Origin: Owenia fusiformis
Lineage: Eukaryota; Annelida; Polychaeta; Sabellida; Oweniidae
Length of the DNA: 64,000 nucleotides
NCBI GenBank assembly: GCA_903813345.2
Contig: CAIIXF020000001.1
Location: forward strand, 8,745,098 to 8,809,097
Reading direction: 5' to 3'
Position 1 is the first letter of the stretch; every line of letters begins with the position of its first letter. The position numbers and the translations under genes are program-made. Under the pieces are notes generated by a model. It was not told the origin of the DNA. It did no database searches and saw nothing but the letters and a program-made list of their open reading frames with translations. Below are positions 11,905 to 23,202 of the stretch, in pieces.

Positions 11905-12884
11905 CAGGGTGTCCAAAAAAACAGGACCGTAAGAAACTTGAATAAAACGGTCAATTTTGCATATTTTGCCTTGAAATTTCGGAATTATTTAGTTTATTCA
12001 ATGTGAATTTTTTTGTGAAAGTTTGATAATAATCTACCTATTGAGTCAAAAACTACAGCTCCTTACAAAACATGCCCCAAATGTGCAAATCTCATCTCTA
12101 TGCACAATTCAATCCAGCGAACAAAGATGTTGATGATCCTCCTACACACATGTCTTTCTGAATGAATAAGTTTGTTCCAAGAACAATTGCTGATGAAGTG
12201 TTACAGCATCCATTGCATTCTGAACAATGCACTCCCTGGGTGGCAATGAGGAAACATGGAATCATTAGTCCTTTTTGGTTCGAAGGTGACTGGGGACTTG
12301 CTATCACCATGAACAAGGACCAGTAAGTTCTCACCAAGTTTTGGAGGTCATTAAGCACCAGAAGGGACATCTAAGGAGATAATCACTCAGGCAGTGGTTT
12401 CAACAAGCCAATACCACCCCAACACTGCAAATGATATGCTGAAATGGTTTAGGCAATGCTTTGGTGGTCAGCTCATCAGTTGCAGAACGCAAACCATATG
12501 GGCAGCTCATTCGCCTGATCTAAATCCCCCAATGTTTTTATCTTTGAGGATTTCTCAAAGCCAATGTGTATACTGACAGGCCCCTAACAATCTTAAGAGG
12601 GCAATAACTACCCCAATATTTACCATCCACATTAATGTGTATAGGTAAGGGTCATTAACAACTTTGTTCGCACGATTCGTTTGTGCATAGAGAGCAGAAG
12701 TGCCCACTTTGAGCATGTTTTGTAAAGGACTGTAGTTTTTGACACAATTAACAGATTATCATCAAACTTGCAGAACAAAATTCACATTGAATGAACTAAA
12801 TAATTCTACAATTTCAAGGCAAAATATGCAAAATTGACCGAGTTATTCAACTTTCTTACGGTCCTGTTTTTTTTGGACACCCTG
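11905..12884 (+). mobile_element. Tc1/mariner-IS630-like element with long TIRs
   Basis: 980 bp starting CAGGGTGTCCAAAAAA and ending in its complement, flanked by TA at 11903-11904 and 12885-12886. The imperfect terminal inverted repeats are about 235 bp (11905-12138 and 12648-12884), far longer than the tips of classic Tc1. The middle holds a decayed transposase on the plus strand. TA duplication, tip sequence and transposase remnant agree on the superfamily. Confidence 0.85.
12215..12576 (+). pseudogene. Decayed Tc1/mariner-IS630 transposase
   Basis: Two readable pieces in different frames. First, TPWVAMRKHGIISPFWFEGD... runs up to an in-frame TAA. Second, TANDMLKWFRQCFGGQLIS...HSPDLNPP, the segment around the third catalytic region. 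Where the second catalytic Asp should lie (WFQQ then A/N), the residue is missing and a frameshift follows. Non-functional. Confidence 0.75.
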
Positions 12885-12886
12885 TA

Positions 12887-15090
12887 GATAAAATCAATAC
12901 ATAACGAAATACAATTCCCAGGAAAATCAAAGCACTCAAGAGTGATTTATGGAATAAAAAAATAGGCTATTTCACATTTTTGAGAAGGCCATTCAACATT
13001 AATTATATGTTGAAGTACTGACAAGAGTCCAAATCTTAGGAGAGTTGGACTTCAATAGTATAGTAAAGTACAAAAAGAGAGACCAATAAAATAACAATAT
13101 TTTAGCTTCTCATAATCTTTTCAACAAAAAGATGCAGTATGGGAACATTTTTTTTAAATTAAGTCAAGAACCTTTGTCATTTTTGAATTGGAATTGTTAG
13201 AAGTATACAAACAAGCACTCAATTTTGAGTTTTGGTTTCTGAAAAAATCCTAAATCATAACAGGGATTGAACACTAAACATAATGCATTACACTCTGAAT
13301 GGCTCTATTTATTGTTGACAGTCCTACAGACCTGAGTTGAAATAAAGAAAGAGAGGATTTACAAATGTTAGACTATGTTATATATTTTTGAGATCATTTA
13401 TTACATTTATTTAGAAGACATAATAACATGTAAATGCTAACTGTAAAATAACTATGACAATAAAATGAATAGAAGGCTGAATGTATGTAACTCTTCCAAT
13501 CAATGAGCTTAGATACAGAATACGAATATGTTATCTCAGACACACAGGTGGAGAAAAAATATCCACTAGGCCTAATTATAAGAGTTGAGGCCAAACATTT
13601 GAATGGAAGTGTAAATAAGAGGTACAAAGGGAATTAAACTTTAAGGTGTTTTAATTAAACAATTGCAAAATTCTGGATGTTTAATGAAATAAGACTTTGT
13701 AAATAATAGCAAGAAACATAACAACATACTATTGGTGAGATTGGAAATATGAACAACTGTTAGATGCATTATCAGATTGTGTTGATTGTGCAGTTCAAAT
13801 ATTGTTCAAGAAGATGATACTGTACTCCTGGTATATTCCTCTGCTATCAGTTTTAACAAAATTGAATATGGTTATAAAATCATGCAACATAGTCTTGTAG
13901 GGAATATAGGGTAAGTTAAGTTTATAAAGTTTGTGAATTCAAACAATATTGATTTTTCAACTTGAGGCATCTGCTTAGAAATATATACAGGAGTAAAGTT
14001 AGTACATATTCCAATGAGAAAAAGTATATTTTATATTAGAGTAATAGTGTCAAGAACACCAAGAGGTATGTTTCCTCAACCGAGAGTAGAGTTTTTAGCA
14101 GTGTCTAGAAGCCAAGCACAGTTCTACTGCATGCTAACTAATAGGCCCAAGTGGCTGTGTACAATTATACTGGCAGAATGGGTGAGGGTGAGAGTTCACT
14201 ACAAAGGCTCTAGTTGTTAAGCAGGGTTAGGAAAGGCACAGCACAAACCTGGAAATACAAAAACATAAAATGTAACATGCATTGTATTACAAGGTATTAA
14301 TTTAGGGATGAAGTATGAGTATTGTATATTATGATAAAAATAGATATCATTAAACCTAAATCAAAATATGATAATATAAATACCAGTAATAGTAAAAAAT
14401 ATTATTGACAATATGAATGATTTATCTAACTTAAACCCCACACTCTTTCATGAAATATAAAATTTAGACCATTTGTATTGACTGTTAAGTAAGTGGAGTG
14501 AGTAGAGCTCATTATAGGTTCAGCTACAGTGCACTACATGTAACAGGCAAGGTTTTGATTTCTTGTTTATTATTCAGTGATTGAAGGGGTGAAATAGGGT
14601 CACTAGTTCAGCTTTAATGAACTGCATGACAGTCAATCGTCTCTTGGGTTACAATAGTTTCTGAAAGTGTCAATTCTTGTAAAACAGTATATTCTTTAAA
14701 ATAATAAAAAAATAATTCTAGTGTGTTGATACATTAAACATAAAAAAATCATCAACTGTTTACTATAAGTATATCTATAATTGTTTATGTTGTTAAATTT
14801 GTTGTAATGGTAATCAATATTGCAGTAAAATTGCTATATACATATTTATATATATATATAAGTATGGATTCTAAGTGTGCTTATGAGAAATAAGTGTAAG
14901 ATATATTTAATAAAACAATTATAACAATTGAAAATATATGTATCAATGGCCTTCAACAGCACTGGCATGAATGACAATAAAGAATGATATCAATTACAAT
15001 GTAAGGTATTTTGTTAAATGATCTACATAAATCTGCATGTTTTAGTTTATCCATGAATCTACTCTGATTATTAATATCTTTTGCAAAGCA
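12887..15090. other. No gene seen
   Basis: AT-rich sequence with short chance ORFs. A TA microsatellite is near 14850. No family motif, tRNA or long repeat was recognised. Confidence 0.6.
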
Positions 15091-15093
15091 TTC

Positions 15094-15438
15094 AGATCTC
15101 CTCTTAAGCCGACATAAGAAGATCTACTCTTATGCCGGGCATAAGAACAGATCTACCCTTATGCCGGGCATGAGAACAGATCTACTCTTATGCCGGGCAT
15201 AAGAACAGATCTACTCTTATGCCGGGCATAAGAACAGATCTACTCTTATGCCGGGCATAAGAACAGATCTACTCTTATGCCGGGCATAAGAACAGATCTA
15301 CTCTTATGCCGGGCATAAGAACAGATCTACTCTTATGCCGGGCATAAGAACAGATCTACTCTTATGCCGGGCATAAGAACAGATCTACTCTTATGCCGGG
15401 CATAAGAACAGATCTACTCTTATGCCCGGCATAAGAAT
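15094..15438. repeat. 29-bp palindromic minisatellite, about 11-12 units
   Basis: Unit AGATCTACTCTTATGCC + GGGCATAAGAAC. AGATCT occurs at 15094, 15120 and 15149, then every 29 bp to 15410. Each unit holds the hairpin CTTATGCC-G-GGCATAAG (8-bp arms, one-base centre). The first two units are degenerate. The last has the centre base swapped to C. It lies about 1 kb downstream of the HS3ST stop. Confidence 0.95.
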
Positions 15439-16185
15439 TGAACCTAATTTGCCCAAACCTCATGTTTGCTGAAGTCCGAGTATTTGTAGGATTCCGAGTT
15501 CAAATGTCGGGGTGTTCATTGTGTATTGAACATATTTGAGTGTCAAATGTTGACCAATAATATTTCTTAAGAAAACATAGTCATCTAGATTACATAGTAA
15601 TCAAATATAAACCAAGCACTTAAAATGGGCTGATTCTAAAAGTGTTTGACACATGGCGGTGTTGGATTTCTAATATACCTGCATTATGTTTATATACAAA
15701 ATATAATAATGAAAAAAGTCACTTTATTATTTATTTATAAATATTTAATTATAAAATGTCACACAATGGCTGTCACATTTTGAAATCAGGCTTTTATCTT
15801 AATTAAACTTAGGCTAGAAAGAATCAATAATATGTTTCACATATCTCCACTTCCCTGTCTTTTTCAAACTACATAAATAAACAAGGTCCATGCAACATAA
15901 AAGGAGAAACATTGATTCTAGCATACTCCATCTATTTTAAGTGATATCTGTTTTATTGTACACTGTACATAGAAATAATAATACAATGCTTCATAATTTC
16001 ATCTATAAAAACAAAGGAGACTATAAACAAAGAATTGAATTATTCTAGCCTTGGTGAATAATATATGAATATAGATACCTTCACTCAGGCAATCAAATCA
16101 TCTTTGCCTGGTCAAGTTCTAATCAATGATATGACACTCAAGCAAGCAAAGAAGGGCAAAATATGGCAATACATTGAACGGTGTC

Positions 16186-16191
16186 TTTATT
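16186..16191 (-). terminator. Possible HS3ST polyadenylation signal (AATAAA)
   Basis: First clear AATAAA on the minus strand after the stop, about 290 nt downstream. Another lies at 15952-15957, and several AT-rich candidates cluster near 15.72 kb. Which is used cannot be told. Confidence 0.25.
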
Positions 16192-16483
16192 TCACATGAA
16201 TTAGTCAATTTAATGTATTTAGTCAATATTGGGCACAAACCTGGTACAGCACATTAAAAATATTTTCAATAGAAAAAAATGACTTAGAACATCAAAGTGT
16301 GTGATACGGATTATACTTGGTTGAAATGTCGGACATGGGCCGATAATGTACATGGTGTCCAATGTAATGTTATGTAAAAGTAACAATTAATCCATATCAC
16401 ACACCATCAGATTCCAGTGTTTGAATATTGTGTAAAATATAAATACAGATATCCTTTCCATGTAACCTCTTCACCAAGCATCG

Positions 16484-17590
16484 TTAATCCCAATCAAATG
16501 TCTGACCTATCATTTGGAAAAGCTTTTTATTATGCGGTTGGAAGAATTTTTTCAGTTTATGTAATACAAAAGGGTCAATGTTAGGGTGCTTCCTGCCTTT
16601 TCCTTCAGCAAGGCATCTTTCAACGCCATCTTTCTTAATACAATGAAATCCCCGAGTTTTATTGAAGTAAAAAGTATCTGGTGTAACAAACCGTTCCAGA
16701 CCAAGAAACTTTTCAACTTTGGCAATTTCCATGGCTGGGTTAGATATGAGTTTATCACCATCAACAATATGAATTTGGTTCCTATTGAACACACGGAAGT
16801 AATTCTCCAAGTATTTCTGATAAATACTTATTTGCACTGCCATATATTTAGTATTAACCTCCAATGTGATTGGATCCATCACAAGGTGCTCAAACCTTTC
16901 AGTCGTTAAGTTTTGTTTCAGTCTTTTTTGGTAGATTTGTGTATAGTCTGAAATAGTTCTTGTAACTGGATTGCGAAATATCACTAAAAGTTTTACACTG
17001 GAATTGAAATTATATATCCGCTCTGGTACTTTGTCTGTTATAAAATATGCTGGCGATTTCTCTATTGTGATTTCTTCTGGATAGGAATAAGGCATCCTAT
17101 TAAGGTACCAGTCTCTACCTTTGGCATAGTTTGTTGCATTATCAAAGTAATGGACTTCGTGTGATGCTGCTACAACATTGGGATGGATATTGACAAAGTC
17201 CAGCAGAGCCCGGGTGCCACATTTACGCACCCCAATGATTATAGCTTTGGGGAGGCGGTGTTCTGTACCCTCAGGGTGCTGACGACCCTCAGAATCTGTT
17301 AACATTTTCGGATAAAACAAACTATCGGGACAAACAGTGTCCACCACAAGTGATAGGTCTATAACTTGGGTCCATGTAAGAGTTAACACTGTTAATAATA
17401 ATCCAATGCAGAAAATAAGTCTTTTCCTGTTACAATGACTGAAGATGCATCCTTTATGTACAACATTGAGATTCCCGGGATCTATGCTGACTTTCATTGT
17501 ATAGCGTGGCGAAGAAACCAAAGGCTCCTGGTCATCGTTCATATTACTGTGGTGATGTTTATTCAAGATGGCTGCCGAGTACGACGTCAT
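16484..17590 (-). CDS. HS3ST: Heparan sulfate glucosamine 3-O-sulfotransferase (HS3ST1/5-like)
   Basis: Complete 368-residue type II Golgi membrane protein. It transfers sulfate from PAPS to the 3-OH of glucosamine in heparan sulfate. Cytosolic tail about 1-57, membrane anchor about 58-78 (LIFCIGLLLTVLTLTW), then a stem and sulfotransferase domain from about 113. PAPS 5'-phosphate loop GVRKCGTRALL at 120-130 with K123; the second G of the usual KGGT is Cys. Putative catalytic segment HEVHYFD at 144-150 (E145 as base, H147, D150); EKSPAYF with K178; 3'-phosphate loop IFRNPVTRTISDY around 204-216. C317 and C326 match the conserved disulfide, KGRKHP is at 331-336, and the protein ends GQTFDWD as the family does. 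N-glycosylation sequons at N151, N196, N227 and N310. All coding sequence is in one exon. Overall resemblance is closest to the HS3ST1/HS3ST5 type. The start is the first Met in frame, 24 nt after a probable splice acceptor. Confidence 0.95.
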   Translation of the reverse strand: MTSYSAAILNKHHHSNMNDDQEPLVSSPRYTMKVSIDPGNLNVVHKGCIFSHCNRKRLIFCIGLLLTVLTLTWTQVIDLSLVVDTVCPDSLFYPKMLTDSEGRQHPEGTEHRLPKAIIIGVRKCGTRALLDFVNIHPNVVAASHEVHYFDNATNYAKGRDWYLNRMPYSYPEEITIEKSPAYFITDKVPERIYNFNSSVKLLVIFRNPVTRTISDYTQIYQKRLKQNLTTERFEHLVMDPITLEVNTKYMAVQISIYQKYLENYFRVFNRNQIHIVDGDKLISNPAMEIAKVEKFLGLERFVTPDTFYFNKTRGFHCIKKDGVERCLAEGKGRKHPNIDPFVLHKLKKFFQPHNKKLFQMIGQTFDWD

Positions 17591-17614
17591 CTGTAGCGAT
17601 CACGACTGTATCAT
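17591..17614 (-). other. 5' UTR part of the HS3ST coding exon, with splice acceptor
   Basis: A pyrimidine-containing acceptor (tttgttgttccataacag) ends at 17615, 24 nt before the ATG. This implies that the leader is spliced from one or more upstream non-coding exons, as is usual for vertebrate HS3ST genes. An out-of-frame upstream ATG with a quick TGA lies in these bases. Confidence 0.45.
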
Positions 17615-17775
17615 CTGTTATGGAACAACAAAGAAACTACCAGGTTTAGGATGAATAGAAATGAAAGAATCTACAATTTATATGTTACTGCAATCCACAC
17701 TGTTTAATTTAGAATATATGCCTAAATTAAAAACAGAATCACAGATTCACACACACACACACAAACACAATCAAG

Positions 17776-17812
17776 AGCCTAAGATAATTAATCAGGAGCC
17801 TAAGATAATTAA
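17776..17812. repeat. Short tandem duplication
   Basis: GAGCCTAAGATAATTAA twice, next to a CA microsatellite at 17747-17770, just upstream of the HS3ST coding exon. Confidence 0.8.
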
Positions 17813-18454
17813 AAGCCTGGTTAATTAGAGCATCAAACATGGAGGGAGTGATGCAATAGATGCAGAGACAAGTCTGCAACTAGGATTAGATTAAGGGTGT
17901 GAAAATCAGCATGATCCTAGCAAGCTTGACTGTTTTCCTATATCATGTGCTCTTGAATGTATGAAAGGAGAGAAAGTTGGTGCAAATCTAAGAAAACAAA
18001 TTTTAATAGTGCCAAAGAAGTTTCTTCTGTTATTTATGAACTTATCATTAATATTTATGTTTCTTTCATGTAAGAAACTTGACTTATTCAAGACCCCAAA
18101 TCCAGACAGTCACTCATCATCTAAATATCCAAAAACCAGATTATTATAAAAAGATTTGTAAACATAAACTTTAAATGATCTATTTTTTAGTCTGCTTCAT
18201 TCTGCACGCAATTCTGGATTTGTCCTGGGTGTCCTTGATAAAGGTTTGGTCTGGTTTGAATAAGCATGTAAATACTCCCAGACCAGAGAAAGTGAAGAAA
18301 ATAATAAATCTTGCTTGTAAAACTATAGCCAACCTGATAGGGTATTCAAAATAGTTTGCTGTATAACTTTTATGGAATCATTAACGCATAAACACAACCT
18401 TGTATTTGTCCTAGATTCCTTTAAAGGCTGTTGATTGAAATCTAAGGTACTTAC

Positions 18455-18509
18455 ATTTGTTTGAAACATTTCAGAAGCTAGAGTACCTCGTGAACCTACA
18501 CACCCTACA
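18455..18509 (-). other. Candidate non-coding 5' leader exon
   Basis: Acceptor ttctcatttgtcag before 18509 and donor AAAT|gtaagtacc after 18455. It contains an ATG whose frame would stop soon after joining the HS3ST exon, so it would be leader with a small upstream ORF. It could feed the HS3ST acceptor at 17614. Based on splice signals only. Confidence 0.25.
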
Positions 18510-21350
18510 CTGACAAATGAGAATTTTTTGAACTGCAGTCTGTGTTCACTGGTATGTAAATGAATAAACCAGTACAATACTTAACCCAAAAAATTATTAT
18601 AATTCATGGATATTTCAAAATCTTCTTCAAGAGAATAAAAAACAAAATCAAATATTTTGAACGCTTTTTGATATTATACTTTTTGAATGAGAAAGCTTTG
18701 TACTTACTGTTTTTTAAACATTTCTCTCATACTTTAATAAAGCAGAGCCATTATAATGATTCTCAATACATATTTATATCATCTTCACTGTCTTGAGAAA
18801 GTATTGAATAATTTAAATAAGAAAACTTCATACCTTCTGGTATATATAGAGAAACCTTTCTATCCAAAGTTAAACAAAGAGAATCCATCAATGATTCATG
18901 ATAATCCATGATTGTATCATCATCATTGTCTCGAGAAAATATTGAGCTATTCATTATATCTCAAAACTATAGAACTTCGGTCAGGATATAACATAAAACA
19001 ATGTCTGAATTTTCCCATGTCTCAGTCTCCTCAGTAAATAAAGTATTCCTGAACATATTAACATTTAATTCTTCTCCTATACTTTTGATTTTTTATTTAT
19101 TTAAGTGATCTCAAGACTGGTTGAAAATCTTAAAATAGATTTTGTGCAATTCAAGGAGTTCTACTTCCTATCCAGTACTAATCCAATTACTGTAAACACA
19201 GTATGTTGGTAGCATGTTAATCCAGTAGACTAAGCCTCCCAAGGCTGTGTACATGTACTCCCTGTTTATGTTTATAAGATTCACTTGAGATCGCTCTAAA
19301 GTTTCACCATATCAGTCTAATGCGTAGGCACTACTTTTGAGGAGTCATCCCAAATTTTTTTATAATTTCATTCAACAAAGTGGCCTTTATAACCTCCCTT
19401 ATAAACTAAGTATGTTATAAGTAGAATCTAGCATGAAGCATATCAGATTGAGCCTAAATTAATCAGAAGCTACCTCAAATCAAAATAAAAATGAGATATT
19501 TCTTAGCTTATGCATTTGAATCAATAAACATGGTTCTAGTAAAATATCAGACTGAAATTTAGATGCTTTATGTCTAATGGTAAAGTTTCAATCCAAATCT
19601 TTTTAGACAGTTCTGTAATCATTTGGCTTATTTTTACATGAATTGTGGCTTTTCATCAGTTACAATGTCTTATCAAGACAGCACACAGTCCAGAACACAG
19701 ATTCAAGATAACAATACTATTAGACCTGTATTAAATATATTCTGAATCCATATCAGTAAGCTTCATTATCCTCTACTATTTATGGATGATTTACAGTTTT
19801 GATTCTGATAAGGTCCCGATGATCTCAAATGCATATTTTATGGCCTTTGATCTGAGAATGTGAGACAAATAGGCAGAAAATGCATAAAGTGTGATGACTA
19901 TATATTCTGATTGGATATCGACTAAATCAAAGTTATCTCTTCTCTGAAGAGTGCAGAGAAAGTCAATCTCTTGTCAAGAGTATACTTATCACTGTATATT
20001 TTATATTTTCAAGTAAGAAACTAAAAAATGACCTCATTGTTATCACTAAGTTAACTGATATCTCTAGCAACATATATGCATACCATTAGTATTATGAACA
20101 GAAACATCTGAAGTTTTTATTATGATATCATAATAACGAAAAGGTAATCCTCTGATCTACAATTATTTGTAACAAAAACTATGTAAAATTTCCTACTTAA
20201 TCCACAATTGAACCTTTCACTGAAAAATGATACTGACTGTCTTAAGGAAGTATGAAACGCATGACTTACCATAGACTTTGCAAATGAAAATGTTTAGAAA
20301 ACTTATATCAGTCCAGATTACTAAAATCATCCATTCCACTCATAACCAAACATATTTCTAAGTAAGCAGATACAAGGTGTTGCCAGGCCAAGCAAGCACT
20401 GCTAGCTGTGTAACATACTGTTTAATTCCAGGGGAAATTATTACTAATCTGACATATTTTGACAGCTTCTAACATTACCATATTCGCATCAGGAGGCCAA
20501 GTTCAGAACAACATTTGCAACATTCATACCACAATAATCTTATAGGTCTTGTACATATAGATCTTGTATATATTAAGGTTTTCTTATAATATACATTGTA
20601 CATGGTACTTACCTGTGTTTTGCATCTTACTGGAATATGAACATGCAAGGTATTCACCAAAAAAAGAATGAAATATTTGCTTTATTATACCACATATAAC
20701 ACATCTGCTATAAACATTTCTTCGAAAATTCTCTCTATAAATTATTTCCTTAATAACACAAGTTGAACTATAAATACAAGAGAAAATATAATAGATATAA
20801 CAATTTAAAAGGCTCCTACCTTTGGTATCCATTTGGTTTGGTTCTTTTAAATATAAAGCACTTTATCTACGAAATATATACTGATTGACAGCAGGTCCCT
20901 CGTTATATTTTGACAATAATATGTCCTAAGTAGCCAAGTATTTTTAGAATATATGGATACTTTTTGAAAGTTAAAAAATAAACCAGAGGCTACCAGGACC
21001 AAGTATATGATGAATTGATACAAAGTCTGCATTTATATCGAATAATTTATATATATAATTGCCGATTTGAAACGAGCCTGGTTCATTTATTAAATAATTG
21101 AAGTAAAATGTTGAATTAATCCAGAACTGTAAATTCACTTCCTTTCTGCTGATTATCAACAAGCAATTTTCTCATTTGCAGGTCAAGCTCTGCACCAATG
21201 TGATCTTAACTACTATTATTTTAGCACCAAATCCATTGCCAAAATCAACAATTTTAACTGTTCTTATCTAGATGTTGCTGTGAGAATTCTCAAAATAATT
21301 TGGACCACAAAAAACCAACTAATCAACATATTTTCCCCATCAGATCTTGT

Positions 21351-21480
21351 TGGTTTATTGTAAACAGTAAACACCTTTGGCACCTCAAAATAGTGTTCCA
21401 TTTGGGAGATGTTCTCTTCATAGGAAACACAACTTCAGAGGGTTCCACTCATAGAAGTTGTTTACTTACAGAGAAAACTC
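21351..21480. repeat. Copy of the GGAACACCT dispersed repeat
   Basis: AACACCTTTGGCACCTCAAA, AGTGTTCCATTTGGGAGATG, GGTTCCACTC in the same order as at 45.9 kb. Confidence 0.5.
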
Positions 21481-23122
21481 ACTTAACTTATTCTGCTGAA
21501 GCTGCTACACCTACACAATTAAATTGTAAGATAATTTGAAACTAATGCAGTTTCCACTCTTATTTTCAGATAATGGATTTGTACTTTGAATGTATAGTCC
21601 ATGACAGTAATGGGGTGAATAATTCAGAGCTTAAAAACACAAAATCTTAATTTAACTTTGACATGTCCAGTGAGTCAGTGACCTTGACCTATAAATGTCA
21701 TCTTGCTCATAAAATGTCCATGACCCAATTTGAATGACAAAAGAGCTTCAGGGAACTGTAAACAATATTGAATCACAAACCTTAATCTAAATACAGAATT
21801 AAACTGTAAAAAGACCCTCTATGACTTTGAATAGTAACATACTTGACCTACGACTGAACCAAACTATGTCCCATTTAAAAGGTTTCGGCAAATTTTGTAA
21901 AAAGCTAGTGGTCCAAACATACATATTTGCCAATTACAAACATACATTAACTGTGGTACAACATAATGCAGATATTAAACAGTGCTCAATAAATTTACCA
22001 TACCCTAGATGCAGTCTGAGCCCCGTATTTGAGGATGAAAAATTACAGAAAATCTGGAGATGGGCAAAGCAAGCGATACCTTGCCCTATAAATGGTTTGA
22101 TTATTATTATCACAGCACAGAATAAGAACTCCCATATGCTTATTAGCATAATACTGATAAAGCTAAATGCAAATTCTGTGCAACTGTTATATACATCCTC
22201 ATAGCATAGAATTACTGAGGATTACAAGAACAATAAGGAACTAATTGAGATTGAAGACATTGGTAAAACAGCTGTCAATGTCATGTAAAACTCATCAATT
22301 TAGAAATGAAGGCCTATATACTGGCACTATTTGAGCTACTGTTAGAACTATATACTTAGAAACACATATATTTCAGCAACATTTGCGGTAGCAGAAAACT
22401 TGTGCAATCTGCAGCTGCCAATCACCAGTATAATTCAAAATAAGAAACATAACCTTACAAAAGCCTGTTAACCTGATCGTTTAGAACTCCAAATGTTTCA
22501 GTTTGCGCTTATTCATTCCCCAACAATTCTCTTTTCACAATTATGCTTAAAAGTGCTTTTCAGTTTTTCAACAACTATTTGTAACATTCGATAACTCCAA
22601 CAAATCATTCACAGATAGTATTTACTCTAAACAATCGCAGTATTTTCTCTGAATGTTGAATATGTTTACTTCAAATAATTTATACAATCGTTCTGAAGCT
22701 CATTGTCAAATATGCTGTAGCTAACATTATACAGGGTCAGCATTTATGATACCTGAAGTTATTCATAAAAACTTAACTTGGAATTTACAAATTGTAACAC
22801 CTGTGACCAATTTATTAATTAATACACTTTTTATCACTGAACTATTATTTACAGTTGTAAATGTCATTGTACAATTTTTTACCTTACCTTGACAATATAG
22901 TCATAATATCACGCCCTATAATCAATGTATGCTTTTTAGAGATGCCAAAATAATTTTGAATTTAAAACAGGAACTTTAAAATTAAAAATAATAAAAAAAA
23001 CTTGACTGTGAGCCAAATATGAGGAAATAAGGTATCAATCCATTCTGATAATCATATCCTTTATGATGGTATAAATCCTCTTTATAGCTGACCTGGATGT
23101 GCTTTAGAAGCTGCTGTTGCAG

Positions 23123-23202
23123 TGGTCATTACCATAGGCCTCGGGAAAAGTAGTAGTAGGATATATACTAAGCTTATTACTACTTTTCCCTCTGGTCATT
23201 AC
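23123..23202. mobile_element. Tiny hairpin insertion flanked by a 10-bp direct repeat
   Basis: TGGTCATTAC occurs at 23123-23132 and 23193-23202. Between them are 60 bp containing inverted copies of GGGAAAAGTAGTAGTA. It looks like a very short TIR element with a target duplication. Confidence 0.45.

Noticed and set aside
15094-15438. Regular direct repeats with palindromic cores resembling a CRISPR array
   Set aside because: There are no unique spacers: the whole 29-bp unit repeats. The context is a eukaryotic genome without cas genes.
16586-16909. 107-codon plus-strand ORF and 80-codon minus-strand ORF
   Set aside because: Shadows of the HS3ST coding exon in other frames.
20613-20629. 17-nt minus-strand exon with a gtaagt donor
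   Set aside because: Too short, not tied to any frame, and the acceptor is not distinctive. Kept only as a note.
21821-22204. 127-codon plus-strand ORF
   Set aside because: No recognisable motif, AT-rich codons typical of chance, a long antisense ORF at the same place, and no splice or polyadenylation context.
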